From Vicinamibacterales bacterium (GTDB lineage: Bacteria > Acidobacteriota > Vicinamibacteria > Vicinamibacterales > 2-12-FULL-66-21): DNA of 64,000 nt. Below, in pieces: positions 44,066 through 52,118 of this stretch; position 1 is the first letter of the stretch, and every line of letters starts with the position of its first letter. The position numbers were made by a program, and so were the translations under genes. The stretch spans positions 1 to 64,000 of the forward strand of contig DASXLB010000020.1 of NCBI GenBank assembly GCA_036496585.1, read 5' to 3'. The notes beneath the pieces were generated by a model. That model made no database searches. It was not told the origin of the DNA and saw only the letters and a program-made list of their open reading frames with translations.

Positions 44066-45408
44066 AAGTCGCTGCCCCGGCCGTTCTGCGCCGCAAGTCG
44101 GCGGTTGAGCGCCATGGCCGCGGCCAGCCAGCCGACGGTGAGCGCGATGTTGATCGCTGCGAACACCGGAATCGCGAACGACGCGAGCTCGCCGGTGTAG
44201 ACGATGGCGGCCGAGATCACGTCGCCAGCGCGGACGCAGAAGGAATCGACCGCCTGCTTCGCCTTGTACTTCGCCTGGCGGCTGGTCGGCAGCCACAACG
44301 CCTGCTTGGTGGTGTTGCTCAGCGAGTAGTCGAGTGAGTTGTCCACCGTCTTGACGATCCGCATCGCCCCGAACGACGGCACGCCGAGCATCAGCAGATA
44401 GCCCGCGCCGGCGACGATCGGGTGAATCAGCAGCGAGCGGCCGACGCCGAGATACTTGAAGACCCGCGACACGACGAACATCTGCAGCAGCAGGCCGATC
44501 AGGTTCACGTAGCTGAAGAAGCCGGCGTAGGTGGCGCCGATGTACTGGCCGCGCGCCGCCTGGCTGGCGGCGCCGTCGCCGAACCGCGCCACCGCGTCCT
44601 GGACGACGAAGCGCCCGAACAGGTATTCGCCGCCGGTGTTGACGACGTTGAGCAGCAGGACGAGCAGCCCGATCAGCATCAGGTAGCGGTCGGAGAAGAG
44701 CATGCCGAAGCCGCTCTGGCCGTCGCCGACCGGCGCATCCTCGATCCGCGCCTGCGGCTTGGACCGGTCCGTACTGCTGATCTGCCGATTGGCCAGCCGG
44801 GCCAGGAGCACGCACAGGACGAGCGCCACCGTGCCGCCGGCGAGCAGCCGCATCGGCCCGAACGTCTCCATCACCACGCCGGCCCGCACCGAGCCGAGCC
44901 ACGCGCCGAGGCTGCTACCGACGCCAATCAACGGGAAGAGCCGTTTGCCCTGTTCCGGCGTGTAGAGATCGTTGGCAAACGCCCAGAACTGGGCGATCAC
45001 CATGACGTTGAAGATGCCGACCCACAGGAAGTAGGGCACGCCGACGCGCAGGCCGGCGCGCTCCGCCAGCGCGAACAGGACGATGTTCGAGGCGAAGAAC
45101 AGCGAAACCCACGACACGAGCTGGATGCGGTTCACCCGCGACGCGAAGGCGCCGTACGCCGGCACGAGGATCAGCAGCAGCAGGGCCTGACCGGCCGATG
45201 CGTAGCTCTTCACCTCGGCCCCCCCTTCCGAGAGGATGAACACTTCCCGCGCCGTCTTCAGCAGGTAGTAGCCGCTGAGCAGCAGGAACATCATCGTCGT
45301 CAGGAGCAGGACGCCGGCCGCCTCCCCTGCATGGACGTCGGCGATCGGCGAGAGGAGCCGCTCGAGCGTCCCTTTCGCCGGCTGTGCGCCTGGTTCAGCG
45401 GCCGCCAC
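44062..45408 (-). CDS. NTT/Tlc-type nucleotide (ATP:ADP-like) transporter
   Basis: A 448-residue membrane protein with 12 likely helices. It matches the NTT family of plastids and intracellular bacteria: YYLLKTAREVFILSEGGAEV, ASNIVLFALAERAGLRVGVP, QFWAFANDLYTPEQGKRLFP with GVGSSLGAWLGS, and TTKQALWLPTSRQAKYKAKQ near the end. Members swap ATP for ADP or import nucleotides, but free-living bacteria carry diverged versions of unknown substrate. GTG 45408 has AGGAG 7 bases upstream (CAGGAGTCGACCGTG) and overlaps the previous stop by 14 bases. The next gene is the SLC1 fusion. Confidence 0.8.
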   Translation of the reverse strand: MAAAEPGAQPAKGTLERLLSPIADVHAGEAAGVLLLTTMMFLLLSGYYLLKTAREVFILSEGGAEVKSYASAGQALLLLILVPAYGAFASRVNRIQLVSWVSLFFASNIVLFALAERAGLRVGVPYFLWVGIFNVMVIAQFWAFANDLYTPEQGKRLFPLIGVGSSLGAWLGSVRAGVVMETFGPMRLLAGGTVALVLCVLLARLANRQISSTDRSKPQARIEDAPVGDGQSGFGMLFSDRYLMLIGLLVLLLNVVNTGGEYLFGRFVVQDAVARFGDGAASQAARGQYIGATYAGFFSYVNLIGLLLQMFVVSRVFKYLGVGRSLLIHPIVAGAGYLLMLGVPSFGAMRIVKTVDNSLDYSLSNTTKQALWLPTSRQAKYKAKQAVDSFCVRAGDVISAAIVYTGELASFAIPVFAAINIALTVGWLAAAMALNRRLAAQNGRGSDL

Positions 45409-47047
45409 GGTCGACTCCTGTGAGCGTCCATCCGGCGCCGCTGCGCCGGAAGAACAGGTGCACCGGTTTCTGCCATGCGGCAGGCGCCGCCGCGCCGGCA
45501 GCGACGTCGATCTGGACGAAGTCTCCGGGCGATGACGGCAGCGCGCCAGGCGCCTTCAACGCCGTGCCGGCGGCCCGCGCCTCGCCGATCCGTTGTGTCT
45601 CGCCGGTGAGGTTGTCGAACCGGAACCACGTGGTCAGATACTCGGACGGCGCCTGGGCGACGTTGGCGCGTACGGCGGCGTTCTCGAAGTACAGTTCGGC
45701 GCTTGCGTCGAGGCGCGCGTCGACGATCGGGTTCACCGCCGGCAGGTAGGCGCGGGCGATTTTGTCGCGCCGCTGCATCAGGATCGTCGCCAGGTGGGCC
45801 TCCGCCTTCGGGTCGCTGAACTCGCCCGTGTGCACGAGCGCGCGGATCGTGTCGTCGTCGAAGGCGGCGACCCGCCTCGCCGCCCAGAACGCGTCGTCGG
45901 GCTGCATCTCGAGATAGGCGAGCGTCGGCGTGTGGGGCTTCCAGGTACGCGGGTCGAACGTTTGTGACTCGAACCGGCCGACCGAGCGGTACTCCGTGTA
46001 GTGCGCCGTCTGCCAGGGGCTCAGCGCGAAGCCGAACGACACCAGTCGTTTGAGCAGCGCGTCCCCCTCGTAGAAGTATTCGAAGCCGTCGTCCCAGTCG
46101 CGCGGTCCCTGAGGCGGCGCGATCCCGAACGTCGATCCGACGTCCTGCAGGTAGTGCCGGACCACGGACTTGCCGCCGGCCTCGACGAGGGTATCGAGCG
46201 TGTTGCCCGCCTTCAGATCGCTGAGGTTCGTCCACACGCCGAACACGCGCAAGGCACGCAGCTCGCGGCGGTGCTGGTGTTCGACCGTGTCGTTGGGGTC
46301 GTCCGGCCGCGTGCCGTCGTAACGGAACGGTCCGAGCACCTTGCCGGTCAGCAGCCGGCCGGCGGCGACGCGGTAGGTGCCGTCAGCGTTCGACGCGCAG
46401 CGTTCGAGCACGGCGTTTACGTCGTCGGGCCGCATCGGCGTACGTTTACCGGTCGGCCGCTTGACCGTGGCCTTGTCGCCGATGACGAGACGCGAGCGGT
46501 CGATGCGGGTCACGAACGTTTCGACCTGGTTGTAGCCGAGCGCCCAGAAGATCTTGGTGGCGACGACCGTCGCGCCGCTGGCCCCCTCGGCCCATCCCGG
46601 GGTATCGCAGGAGAGAAACCACGTCTGGCCGCTGGCGTCGGACGCGGTGAAGCCCGGTGACGCCCCCGCGCTCTTCTCCCGGGAAATCACCCAGCGCTGC
46701 GGGTTGGGCGGCGGCCCTTCGTTGGGCCCGCGGAGCAGGTCGCCGGCTGCGATGGTGCGGGGCAGCATCCGGTTGGTGAACCAGCTCGAGTCCGGCACCT
46801 CGTCGATCGTGTTGGCGTTCTTCGCGCGCACGTTCGACGGCTGCCGCGACTGGGTGACGAACAGGTTGTAGGTGATCTCGTAGAGCAGGCCGATGTCGAA
46901 CGGCGCCGCCTTGGAGGCGTCGCGGCTCTCGGGCTCGCGGGCGAGCGGATCGTCCGCGTAGAACCTCGGGGCCGGCGCGGCGGCGAGCGCGACGCCGAGC
47001 CCCAGCGCGAGGGCAAGCGCGGCGGAGGTGCGCGGGAACCTGGCCAT
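45395..47047 (-). CDS. Secreted protein of unknown function in the Omp85 operon
   Basis: A 550-residue secreted protein (signal SAALALALGLGVALAAAPAP). I do not recognise the family. Notable stretches are LYEITYNLFVTQSRQPS, IDEVPDSSWFTNRMLP, ASGATVVATKIFWALGYNQV and HRRELRALRVFGVWTNLSDL followed by VVRHYLQDVGSTFG, which looks a little like the catalytic N and D-G loops of kinase-like folds. That is only a resemblance and could be chance. It starts 2 bases after the Omp85-like stop and overlaps the NTT gene by 14 bases, so a function with both is likely. Confidence 0.7.
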   Translation of the reverse strand: MARFPRTSAALALALGLGVALAAAPAPRFYADDPLAREPESRDASKAAPFDIGLLYEITYNLFVTQSRQPSNVRAKNANTIDEVPDSSWFTNRMLPRTIAAGDLLRGPNEGPPPNPQRWVISREKSAGASPGFTASDASGQTWFLSCDTPGWAEGASGATVVATKIFWALGYNQVETFVTRIDRSRLVIGDKATVKRPTGKRTPMRPDDVNAVLERCASNADGTYRVAAGRLLTGKVLGPFRYDGTRPDDPNDTVEHQHRRELRALRVFGVWTNLSDLKAGNTLDTLVEAGGKSVVRHYLQDVGSTFGIAPPQGPRDWDDGFEYFYEGDALLKRLVSFGFALSPWQTAHYTEYRSVGRFESQTFDPRTWKPHTPTLAYLEMQPDDAFWAARRVAAFDDDTIRALVHTGEFSDPKAEAHLATILMQRRDKIARAYLPAVNPIVDARLDASAELYFENAAVRANVAQAPSEYLTTWFRFDNLTGETQRIGEARAAGTALKAPGALPSSPGDFVQIDVAAGAAAPAAWQKPVHLFFRRSGAGWTLTGVDRGGR

Positions 47048-47049
47048 GG

Positions 47050-48285
47050 TCAGAACGCCGCCTTGGAGGAGAACACGAGGCTGAGCCCCTCGTTGCTGTG
47101 GACGAATTCGATGCGTAGCGGCGTGGTCATCGGTCCATGGAGCCTGAATCCCAGGCCGTAGTCGTTCTTGAGCGGTCCGTCGGTCAGATCGCTGCGTCGG
47201 GCCGCGACGCGGCCGGCATCGTAGAGCACGGCCGTGTCGATGAACCGGTTGGCCAGGATGCGCCATTCGGCCTGCAGCAGCAGGCTGTTCAGATCGCGGA
47301 AGCGCCAGCTGCTGAAGCCGCGCAGCGAGGAGCCGCCGCCAAGCGACGGCAGCATGAAATACGGAATCACCTGGTTGGAGGCTGCGTTGCTCAACTCGAC
47401 CAGCCCGTGCAGCGACACGACCCACACGTCGTGCAGGATGGGAATGTGCTGGATGGCCTCGTAGTCGGTCATCCGGAACCCATTGAGCCCCTGCGTGTCG
47501 TGATAGTCCTCGAGGGTCACGGCGTAGTAGCCGCCTCGGCGCGCGTACCCCGGCGCGGGGCGGAAATCCAGGCCGATCGTTCCCTGCGAGTGCAGGTAGG
47601 TCGGGGTCGCGCCCAGTCCCTGCAGCGTGGCCGGCGTGTAGACCTCGTCGACCGACGGATCCGATCCCTTTCCTGGGCCGACGTCCCACTTGGCGACGTC
47701 GAGGGCGCCGGCCAGCACGAGCAGCTTGCGCGTCGGCATCACGCTCAAGGCCGCCGACGCGTAGGGCTGCGTGAAGCTGTAGTTGGCGCGGTCGTGGACC
47801 GACGTGTTCGCGTGGCCGATTCCGTAGAAGCCGACCTGGGTCGCGTTCCGCCAGCCGCCGATGAGGGTGAGCGTTCCGCGGCGGTCGAACAGGCGCGGCG
47901 CCAGGAACGCCGTCTCGATGCGCGTGTAGCCCTTGAAGGTGACGCTGCCGCGCACGTCCAGCACGTTGTACGAGCTGACTCGTGTCGCATAGCCCGCGCC
48001 GAGCGTAAAGCCGCCGCCGGAGTAGGCGTTCTCGAAGAACGGGTGGACGCTGACTCCGCCGTTGAGCAGCGTGTTCTCGACGCGATCAAGTACCGCCTCG
48101 ACCTTGTTCGGCTCGAACGGGTGGAGCTCCGTCGATTTTTGTGTCTGCGCCTGCTCGATCGTCGCGGCGCGGCTGTCTGGGATGGTGTCGTCCTGTGCGG
48201 TCGCCACGGCCGCCAGACCTGTCGTCATTGCCAGGGTGGCGACGATGACGGCAAGCGGGCGAGACAGGAATAAAGGGCCCGTCAT
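47050..48285 (-). CDS. Omp85/BamA-like outer-membrane protein
   Basis: A 411-residue protein: signal AVIVATLAMTTGLAAVATAQ, then about 70 residues of leader with no clear POTRA domain, and a 16-strand-type barrel of the bacterial surface antigen family. The L6-type motif is in GGGSSLRGFSSWRFRDLNSL, with VSSYNVLDVRGSVTFKGYTR and GYARRGGYYAVTLEDY as earlier strands. With no visible POTRA it is unlikely to be BamA itself; it may be a patatin-like or translocator type barrel. It heads a four-gene operon, 33 bases after a copy of the 16-bp motif. Confidence 0.8.
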   Translation of the reverse strand: MTGPLFLSRPLAVIVATLAMTTGLAAVATAQDDTIPDSRAATIEQAQTQKSTELHPFEPNKVEAVLDRVENTLLNGGVSVHPFFENAYSGGGFTLGAGYATRVSSYNVLDVRGSVTFKGYTRIETAFLAPRLFDRRGTLTLIGGWRNATQVGFYGIGHANTSVHDRANYSFTQPYASAALSVMPTRKLLVLAGALDVAKWDVGPGKGSDPSVDEVYTPATLQGLGATPTYLHSQGTIGLDFRPAPGYARRGGYYAVTLEDYHDTQGLNGFRMTDYEAIQHIPILHDVWVVSLHGLVELSNAASNQVIPYFMLPSLGGGSSLRGFSSWRFRDLNSLLLQAEWRILANRFIDTAVLYDAGRVAARRSDLTDGPLKNDYGLGFRLHGPMTTPLRIEFVHSNEGLSLVFSSKAAF

Positions 48286-48318
48286 AACGCCGACGATATG
48301 TGTCCGGCCGACGCGCGC

Positions 48319-48334
48319 CTATGCGATTCCGGCA
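48319..48334 (-). promoter_or_regulatory. Shared 16-bp motif, copy 3 (upstream of the Omp85 operon)
   Basis: On the minus strand the sequence is TGCCGGAATCGCATAG, ending 33 bases before ATG 48285. Its TGCCG end is 11 bases from copy 4, which points the other way. Confidence 0.7.
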
Positions 48335-48345
48335 TCATGCAACGC

Positions 48346-48361
48346 TGCCGAAATAGCATAG
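48346..48361 (+). promoter_or_regulatory. Shared 16-bp motif, copy 4 (upstream of paralog B)
   Basis: TGCCGAAATAGCATAG ends 51 bases before GTG 48413, which has AAGGAG upstream. Copies 3 and 4 form an inverted pair centred at 48340. Confidence 0.7.
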
Positions 48362-48412
48362 CCCCGCCGGCGCGTCGCTTCGTACGCTACGGCTCGTCAG
48401 GAAGGAGCCGCT

Positions 48413-49000
48413 GTGACTGTGTTTTCAGCCAGTGTTCCCATCATCGTGCTGGCGTTCGCGCTGGCCGCGCCGCAGGCGCCGTCCGCCGGAGCGCCCGCCA
48501 GCGGTCCGGAGACCTTCGACGTCGTCGCCACGGCGACCGCCGGCGCCAACGCCAAAGGCACGCTGACGGTCCCGCTGACCGTGCAGATCGACCGCTATAC
48601 GCCCGAGCACGAGCGCACGAAGATGACGGACGCGCTCAAGTACAACGGCTACCCCGGCTTCGTGAACGCGCTGCGCGAGGCACCGCGGGCGGGCACGCTC
48701 GACGTCGCCGGTGACAAGTTTGCCATCCGGTGGGCGCGCAGCGTCGACACCGACACCGGGCGGGTCGTCACGATTGTGACCGACCAGCCTGTCGGGTTCG
48801 TCGGCCAGGGACGCCGCGGCTCGAAACCGACCGCCGGCTACGAAGTCGCGGTGATGCAGCTCACGTTCGACAAGACCGGGCACGGCACAGGCACCATGGC
48901 GGCCGCCGCCCGCGTCAAGCCTGGCGGCGAGACCGGCGTGCGCATCGACAACTACGCCGACAAGCCGCTGACCCTGACGGCGACGGTTCACGCCCGGTAG
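48413..49000 (+). CDS. Secreted protein of the window's paralog family, member B
   Basis: A 195-residue secreted protein; signal PIIVLAFALAAPQAPSAG. It contains VQIDRYTPEHERTKMTDAL, then KFAIRWARSVDTDTGRVVTI with VTDQPVGFVGQGRRG, KPTAGYEVAVMQLTFDKTG and MAAAARVKPGGETGVRIDN. The pattern IRWAR...GRxVTxVTDxPVxF and the G-rich ending are shared with A, C, D and E. GTG 48413 has AAGGAG 6 bases upstream. The DUF481 gene starts 6 bases after the stop, so B and DUF481 form one unit. Confidence 0.78.
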   Translation: MTVFSASVPIIVLAFALAAPQAPSAGAPASGPETFDVVATATAGANAKGTLTVPLTVQIDRYTPEHERTKMTDALKYNGYPGFVNALREAPRAGTLDVAGDKFAIRWARSVDTDTGRVVTIVTDQPVGFVGQGRRGSKPTAGYEVAVMQLTFDKTGHGTGTMAAAARVKPGGETGVRIDNYADKPLTLTATVHAR

Positions 49001-49006
49001 TTCAAC

Positions 49007-50038
49007 GTGTCTCGCGCCGCCTGGGCCGCGACCATCGCGCTCGCGCTGCTCCTCGGCGCCGCCCGCGAGGCCGCCGCGGCGAAAACCGACGTCGTCGTCC
49101 TCCGCAACGGCGACCGCCTCACCTGCGAGGTCGTGCAGATGCGGCAGGGCAAGCTGCAGGTCAAGACCGACGATGCCGGCACGATTGCGATCGAGTGGGA
49201 CAAGATCGCGTCAGTCACGACCGCGGACGTGTACGACCTGACGCTGCGCGACGGCTCCCAACTGCTCGGCCGGCTCCGTCCGGGCACGTCGGCCGGCCGG
49301 ACCGTCCTGGTCGAGGGCATCGGCGGCGTCTCCTCGCCGAGCATGAGCGACGTCGTCTCGTTCGAGCACATCAAGAAGACCTTCTGGAGCCGGATCGACG
49401 GGTCGTTCGATCTCGGCGGCACCTACACGAAGTCGAGCGGCATCGCCGAACTGGCGCTCAATGCCGACGCCCGCTACCGGCGTCCGCAGTACGCGGTGGA
49501 TGCGAAACTCTCGACGAACCTGACCCACCAGGAGGAGGAGCCGGATACGGCGCGGTACACGGCCAGTACGACCTATTCGCGCTACCGGGGACCGTGGATC
49601 GTGTCGACGCTAGGGTTGGCGGAAGGCAACCGCGAGCTCGGGTTCACCGTCCGCGGCACGGTGGCCGAGTCGCTCGGCCGCTACGTGACTCGCACTTCGC
49701 ACGCCGAGATGCTGCTCGCCGGTGGCATGGCTCTTGGCCAGGAAAAGCCGGTCGACGCCTCGTCGGTGACCAACGTCGACGCGGTCGTGGTGACGACGTT
49801 CTCGTTCTTCACCTACGACTATCCAACGACGCGGATTGACTTCGGGCTGCTGGTCTTCCCCAGCCTCGACGACCCCGGGCGGGTCCGCCTGAACGGCGAT
49901 GCACGGTTCAAGCGTGAGATCTTCAGAGACTTCTACGTCAGTTTCAGCGGCTTCGACACTTACGACAACCGGCCCAAGTCGACGTCGGCGAAGCAGAACG
50001 ACCTGGGGCTGTCGCTGTCGTTCGGCTGGACGTTCTGA
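49007..50038 (+). CDS. DUF481-family outer-membrane beta-barrel protein
   Basis: A 343-residue protein with signal AATIALALLLGAAREAAAA. The N-terminal soluble part is DVVVLRNGDRLTCEVVQMRQ, GKLQVKTDDAGTIAIEWDKI and DGSQLLGRLR, a pattern of the salt-induced outer membrane proteins with a short strand repeat; then comes the barrel from about residue 120 (FDLGGTYTKSSGIAELALNA, ending SLSFGWTF). DUF481 proteins are commonly stress or salt-induced. Start is GTG 49007, 6 bases after member B. The stop is 3 bases before motif copy 5. Confidence 0.85.
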   Translation: MSRAAWAATIALALLLGAAREAAAAKTDVVVLRNGDRLTCEVVQMRQGKLQVKTDDAGTIAIEWDKIASVTTADVYDLTLRDGSQLLGRLRPGTSAGRTVLVEGIGGVSSPSMSDVVSFEHIKKTFWSRIDGSFDLGGTYTKSSGIAELALNADARYRRPQYAVDAKLSTNLTHQEEEPDTARYTASTTYSRYRGPWIVSTLGLAEGNRELGFTVRGTVAESLGRYVTRTSHAEMLLAGGMALGQEKPVDASSVTNVDAVVVTTFSFFTYDYPTTRIDFGLLVFPSLDDPGRVRLNGDARFKREIFRDFYVSFSGFDTYDNRPKSTSAKQNDLGLSLSFGWTF

Positions 50039-50040
50039 TC

Positions 50041-50056
50041 TGCCGAATCCGCATAG
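50041..50056 (+). promoter_or_regulatory. Shared 16-bp motif, copy 5 (no gene start downstream)
   Basis: TGCCGAATCCGCATAG, three bases after the DUF481 stop. It points along the plus strand into the end of the minus-strand AraC gene, so it has no recognised target start within 500 bases. Confidence 0.6.
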
Positions 50057-50082
50057 TCCGTGCACCGCCGCGCCGACTACTT

Positions 50083-50478
50083 TTAGGCGGCGCTGACGCT
50101 GGCGCCGCTGCGCAGCGTGTCGGACGGCCGCTCGCCGAACACAGATGTGTAGATGCCGGCAAACCGACCGAGCTCGAAGAACCCGTAGTCGGTGGCGATG
50201 CGGGTGACCGTGTCCTGTCCGGGACGCGCCTCGGCGAGCGCGAGTCGCACGGCGTCGAGGCGGCGACGCGTCAGATAGCGCTTCGGGCTGGTGCCGCAGA
50301 CCGCATGGCACGCATTGCGCAGGCTGCGTTCGCTGACGCCGGTGGCATCGCAGAGCTGCGCCATGTGGATCGGTTCGTCGAGGTGTTCCCGGAGGAACGC
50401 GTCGAGCCGCTTGATGATGTGCGGCGCGCGCAGACGCGCACGACCGGCACGTGAGGTCGTCGGGATGATCTGTTCCAT
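50083..50478 (-). CDS. AraC-type DNA-binding regulator (helix-turn-helix only)
   Basis: A 131-residue protein made mostly of the two AraC helix-turn-helix units, with no effector domain. The first is HMAQLCDATGVSERSLRNAC with CHAVCGTSPKRYLTRRRLDA, and the second is VTRIATDYGFFELGRFAGIY with TSVFGERPSDTLRSG. ATG 50478 is used, with CAGGAC upstream. The sequence is divergent from the histidine kinase gene at 50606. It could act locally, on the operon of that kinase or on neighbours; its signal is unknown. Confidence 0.85.
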   Translation of the reverse strand: MEQIIPTTSRAGRARLRAPHIIKRLDAFLREHLDEPIHMAQLCDATGVSERSLRNACHAVCGTSPKRYLTRRRLDAVRLALAEARPGQDTVTRIATDYGFFELGRFAGIYTSVFGERPSDTLRSGASVSAA

Positions 50479-50605
50479 CAGGAAGTCCTGCCTGTCGCTG
50501 GGAACGGTATGGCGTTCAGCCGGCCGGCAGAACTGCGAACAGTTGGCGCCGTGCCAGGCAAAACTGACAGGGCCTCCACGTGCGGATTGACGGAGGAGGA
50601 TGCCG

Positions 50606-51361
50606 ATGGACGCAAAGGCCCGGGCGGCGGCGGCTATCGCGGAAGCCAAGGCGGAGCTCGATCGCGCGCTGACCGAAATTGACATGATCCAGACATTCAA
50701 TCCGACGCTCGTGGGCCTAGTCGCGCATTCCCTGAGCAACTACATTTCCGTGACATCCGCGACCGTCGAGATGCTCCAGCTCACGCTGCGCGATTCGCAG
50801 GATCCGGACGTCCCGATCTGGCTCGAGGGCATCGGCCACACCGCTGAGCTGATGCAGCATTCGGTCGGGCGGCTCGTGTCTCTGTCGGCACCCCGCGATT
50901 TTCCGCTCAAGCTCGATCAGATCAACATCACGATCCTGATGAACCGCGCCTGCGACTACTTTCGGAAACGCTCCGGGACGGCCGCCCCGCAGATCACTTC
51001 CACCCGGCTCGGCCAGGTGCCCCTCGTCTGGGCCGATCGCGTGGCCCTCGCCGTCGTCGCCGACAACCTGATCGGCAATGCGGTCCGCGCCTCGAGCCCG
51101 CACGGGTCCGTGCAGGTCCGGGTGACGGCGGAGCCGGGGAGCGTCGTCTGCAGCATCAAGGACTCCGGCCGGGGACTCAGCCAGGACGAGCAGCAGGCGA
51201 TTCTCGAGCCCGGCCCCCAGGGCCCGGGCGAGACGCCCCAGCACGCCTATGCGATGGCCGTGACGCGGGAATTCATCCGGCGCATGGACGGCGACCTCTG
51301 GGTCGAGAGCGAGCCGGATCGCGGCGCCTGTTTTTCGTTCCGCCTGCCGGCGATCGAGTAG
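50606..51361 (+). CDS. Small sensor histidine kinase
   Basis: A 251-residue soluble kinase. The phosphate-accepting histidine is probably in LVGLVAHSLSNYISVTSATV; the ATPase has N-box VVADNLIGNAVRASSPHG, a G1 motif IKDSGRGLS and the end block GDLWVESEPDRGACFSFRLP. It lacks any input domain, so it may act as a phosphotransfer partner of another sensor. A strong GGAGGAGG site lies just before ATG 50606; the ATG at 50600 is adjacent to it and unlikely. The LuxR-type regulator begins 20 bases later. Confidence 0.85.
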   Translation: MDAKARAAAAIAEAKAELDRALTEIDMIQTFNPTLVGLVAHSLSNYISVTSATVEMLQLTLRDSQDPDVPIWLEGIGHTAELMQHSVGRLVSLSAPRDFPLKLDQINITILMNRACDYFRKRSGTAAPQITSTRLGQVPLVWADRVALAVVADNLIGNAVRASSPHGSVQVRVTAEPGSVVCSIKDSGRGLSQDEQQAILEPGPQGPGETPQHAYAMAVTREFIRRMDGDLWVESEPDRGACFSFRLPAIE

Positions 51362-51380
51362 ATTCATGGGGAGCGCAGTC

Positions 51381-52010
51381 ATGGGAAAGCCTCGGGTCAT
51401 CCTGGCGGACGATCACACGCTACTGCTCGAGGCGTTCGAAAAGCTGCTGGCGTCGGAGTGCGAGATCATCGCCAAGGTGGCCGACGGCCGGGCGCTCGTC
51501 GCGGCCGTCCAGGAGCTCCGTCCCGATCTCGTCGTGCTCGACCTGTCGATGCCGCTCCTCAACGGCCTCGAGGCGGCGCGGCAGATCAAGGCTTTCGACA
51601 AGAACGTCCGTCTGGTGTTCGTCACGATGAACGAAGACCCCGACCTGGCGGCGGAGGCGTTCCGCGCCGGCGGCTCCGGGTATCTCCTGAAGCGGTCAGC
51701 CGGCTCGGAACTGCTCACCGCCATCCGCGAGTCGATGAAACACCGCTCCTACGTCACGCCACTCGTGACCGAGGGGATGTTGGGCTCGCTGATGCACGCA
51801 ACGTCGGAGACCCCGTCGCGTCAGCTCACGTCCCGTCAGCGGGAGGTGCTCCAGCTGCTGGCCGAGGGCAAGTCGATGAAGCAAGTCGCGAGCATCCTCA
51901 ACGTGACCGCCCGCACGGTCGCCTTTCACAAGTACCGGATGATGGAGCAGCTCAGTATCAAGACGAACGCCGAGCTGATTCAGTACGCCATCCGGAATCA
52001 CTTCGTCTAG
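51381..52010 (+). CDS. LuxR-family response regulator
   Basis: A 209-residue NarL/FixJ-type regulator. Receiver residues: acidic pair in VILADDHTLLLEAF, phospho-aspartate in LVVLDLSMPLLNGLEA, Thr in FVTMNEDPDLAAE and Lys in YLLKRSAGSELL. The C-terminal helix-turn-helix reads LTSRQREVLQLLAEGKSMKQ and TARTVAFHKYRMMEQL. ATG 51381 is used because GGGGAG is 7 bases upstream. It probably receives phosphate from the kinase just before it or from the big sensor kinase 109 bases after it. Confidence 0.92.
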   Translation: MGKPRVILADDHTLLLEAFEKLLASECEIIAKVADGRALVAAVQELRPDLVVLDLSMPLLNGLEAARQIKAFDKNVRLVFVTMNEDPDLAAEAFRAGGSGYLLKRSAGSELLTAIRESMKHRSYVTPLVTEGMLGSLMHATSETPSRQLTSRQREVLQLLAEGKSMKQVASILNVTARTVAFHKYRMMEQLSIKTNAELIQYAIRNHFV

Positions 52011-52118
52011 TCCAAACCGCGTAGTGTGAACAGGTTACCCACTAGGCCTGTCAGATCTACTAGGCGGTAAACGGGAGGGCACCGCGATACAGTAGTCCGC
52101 GTCAAAGCCCTCAGCTGC

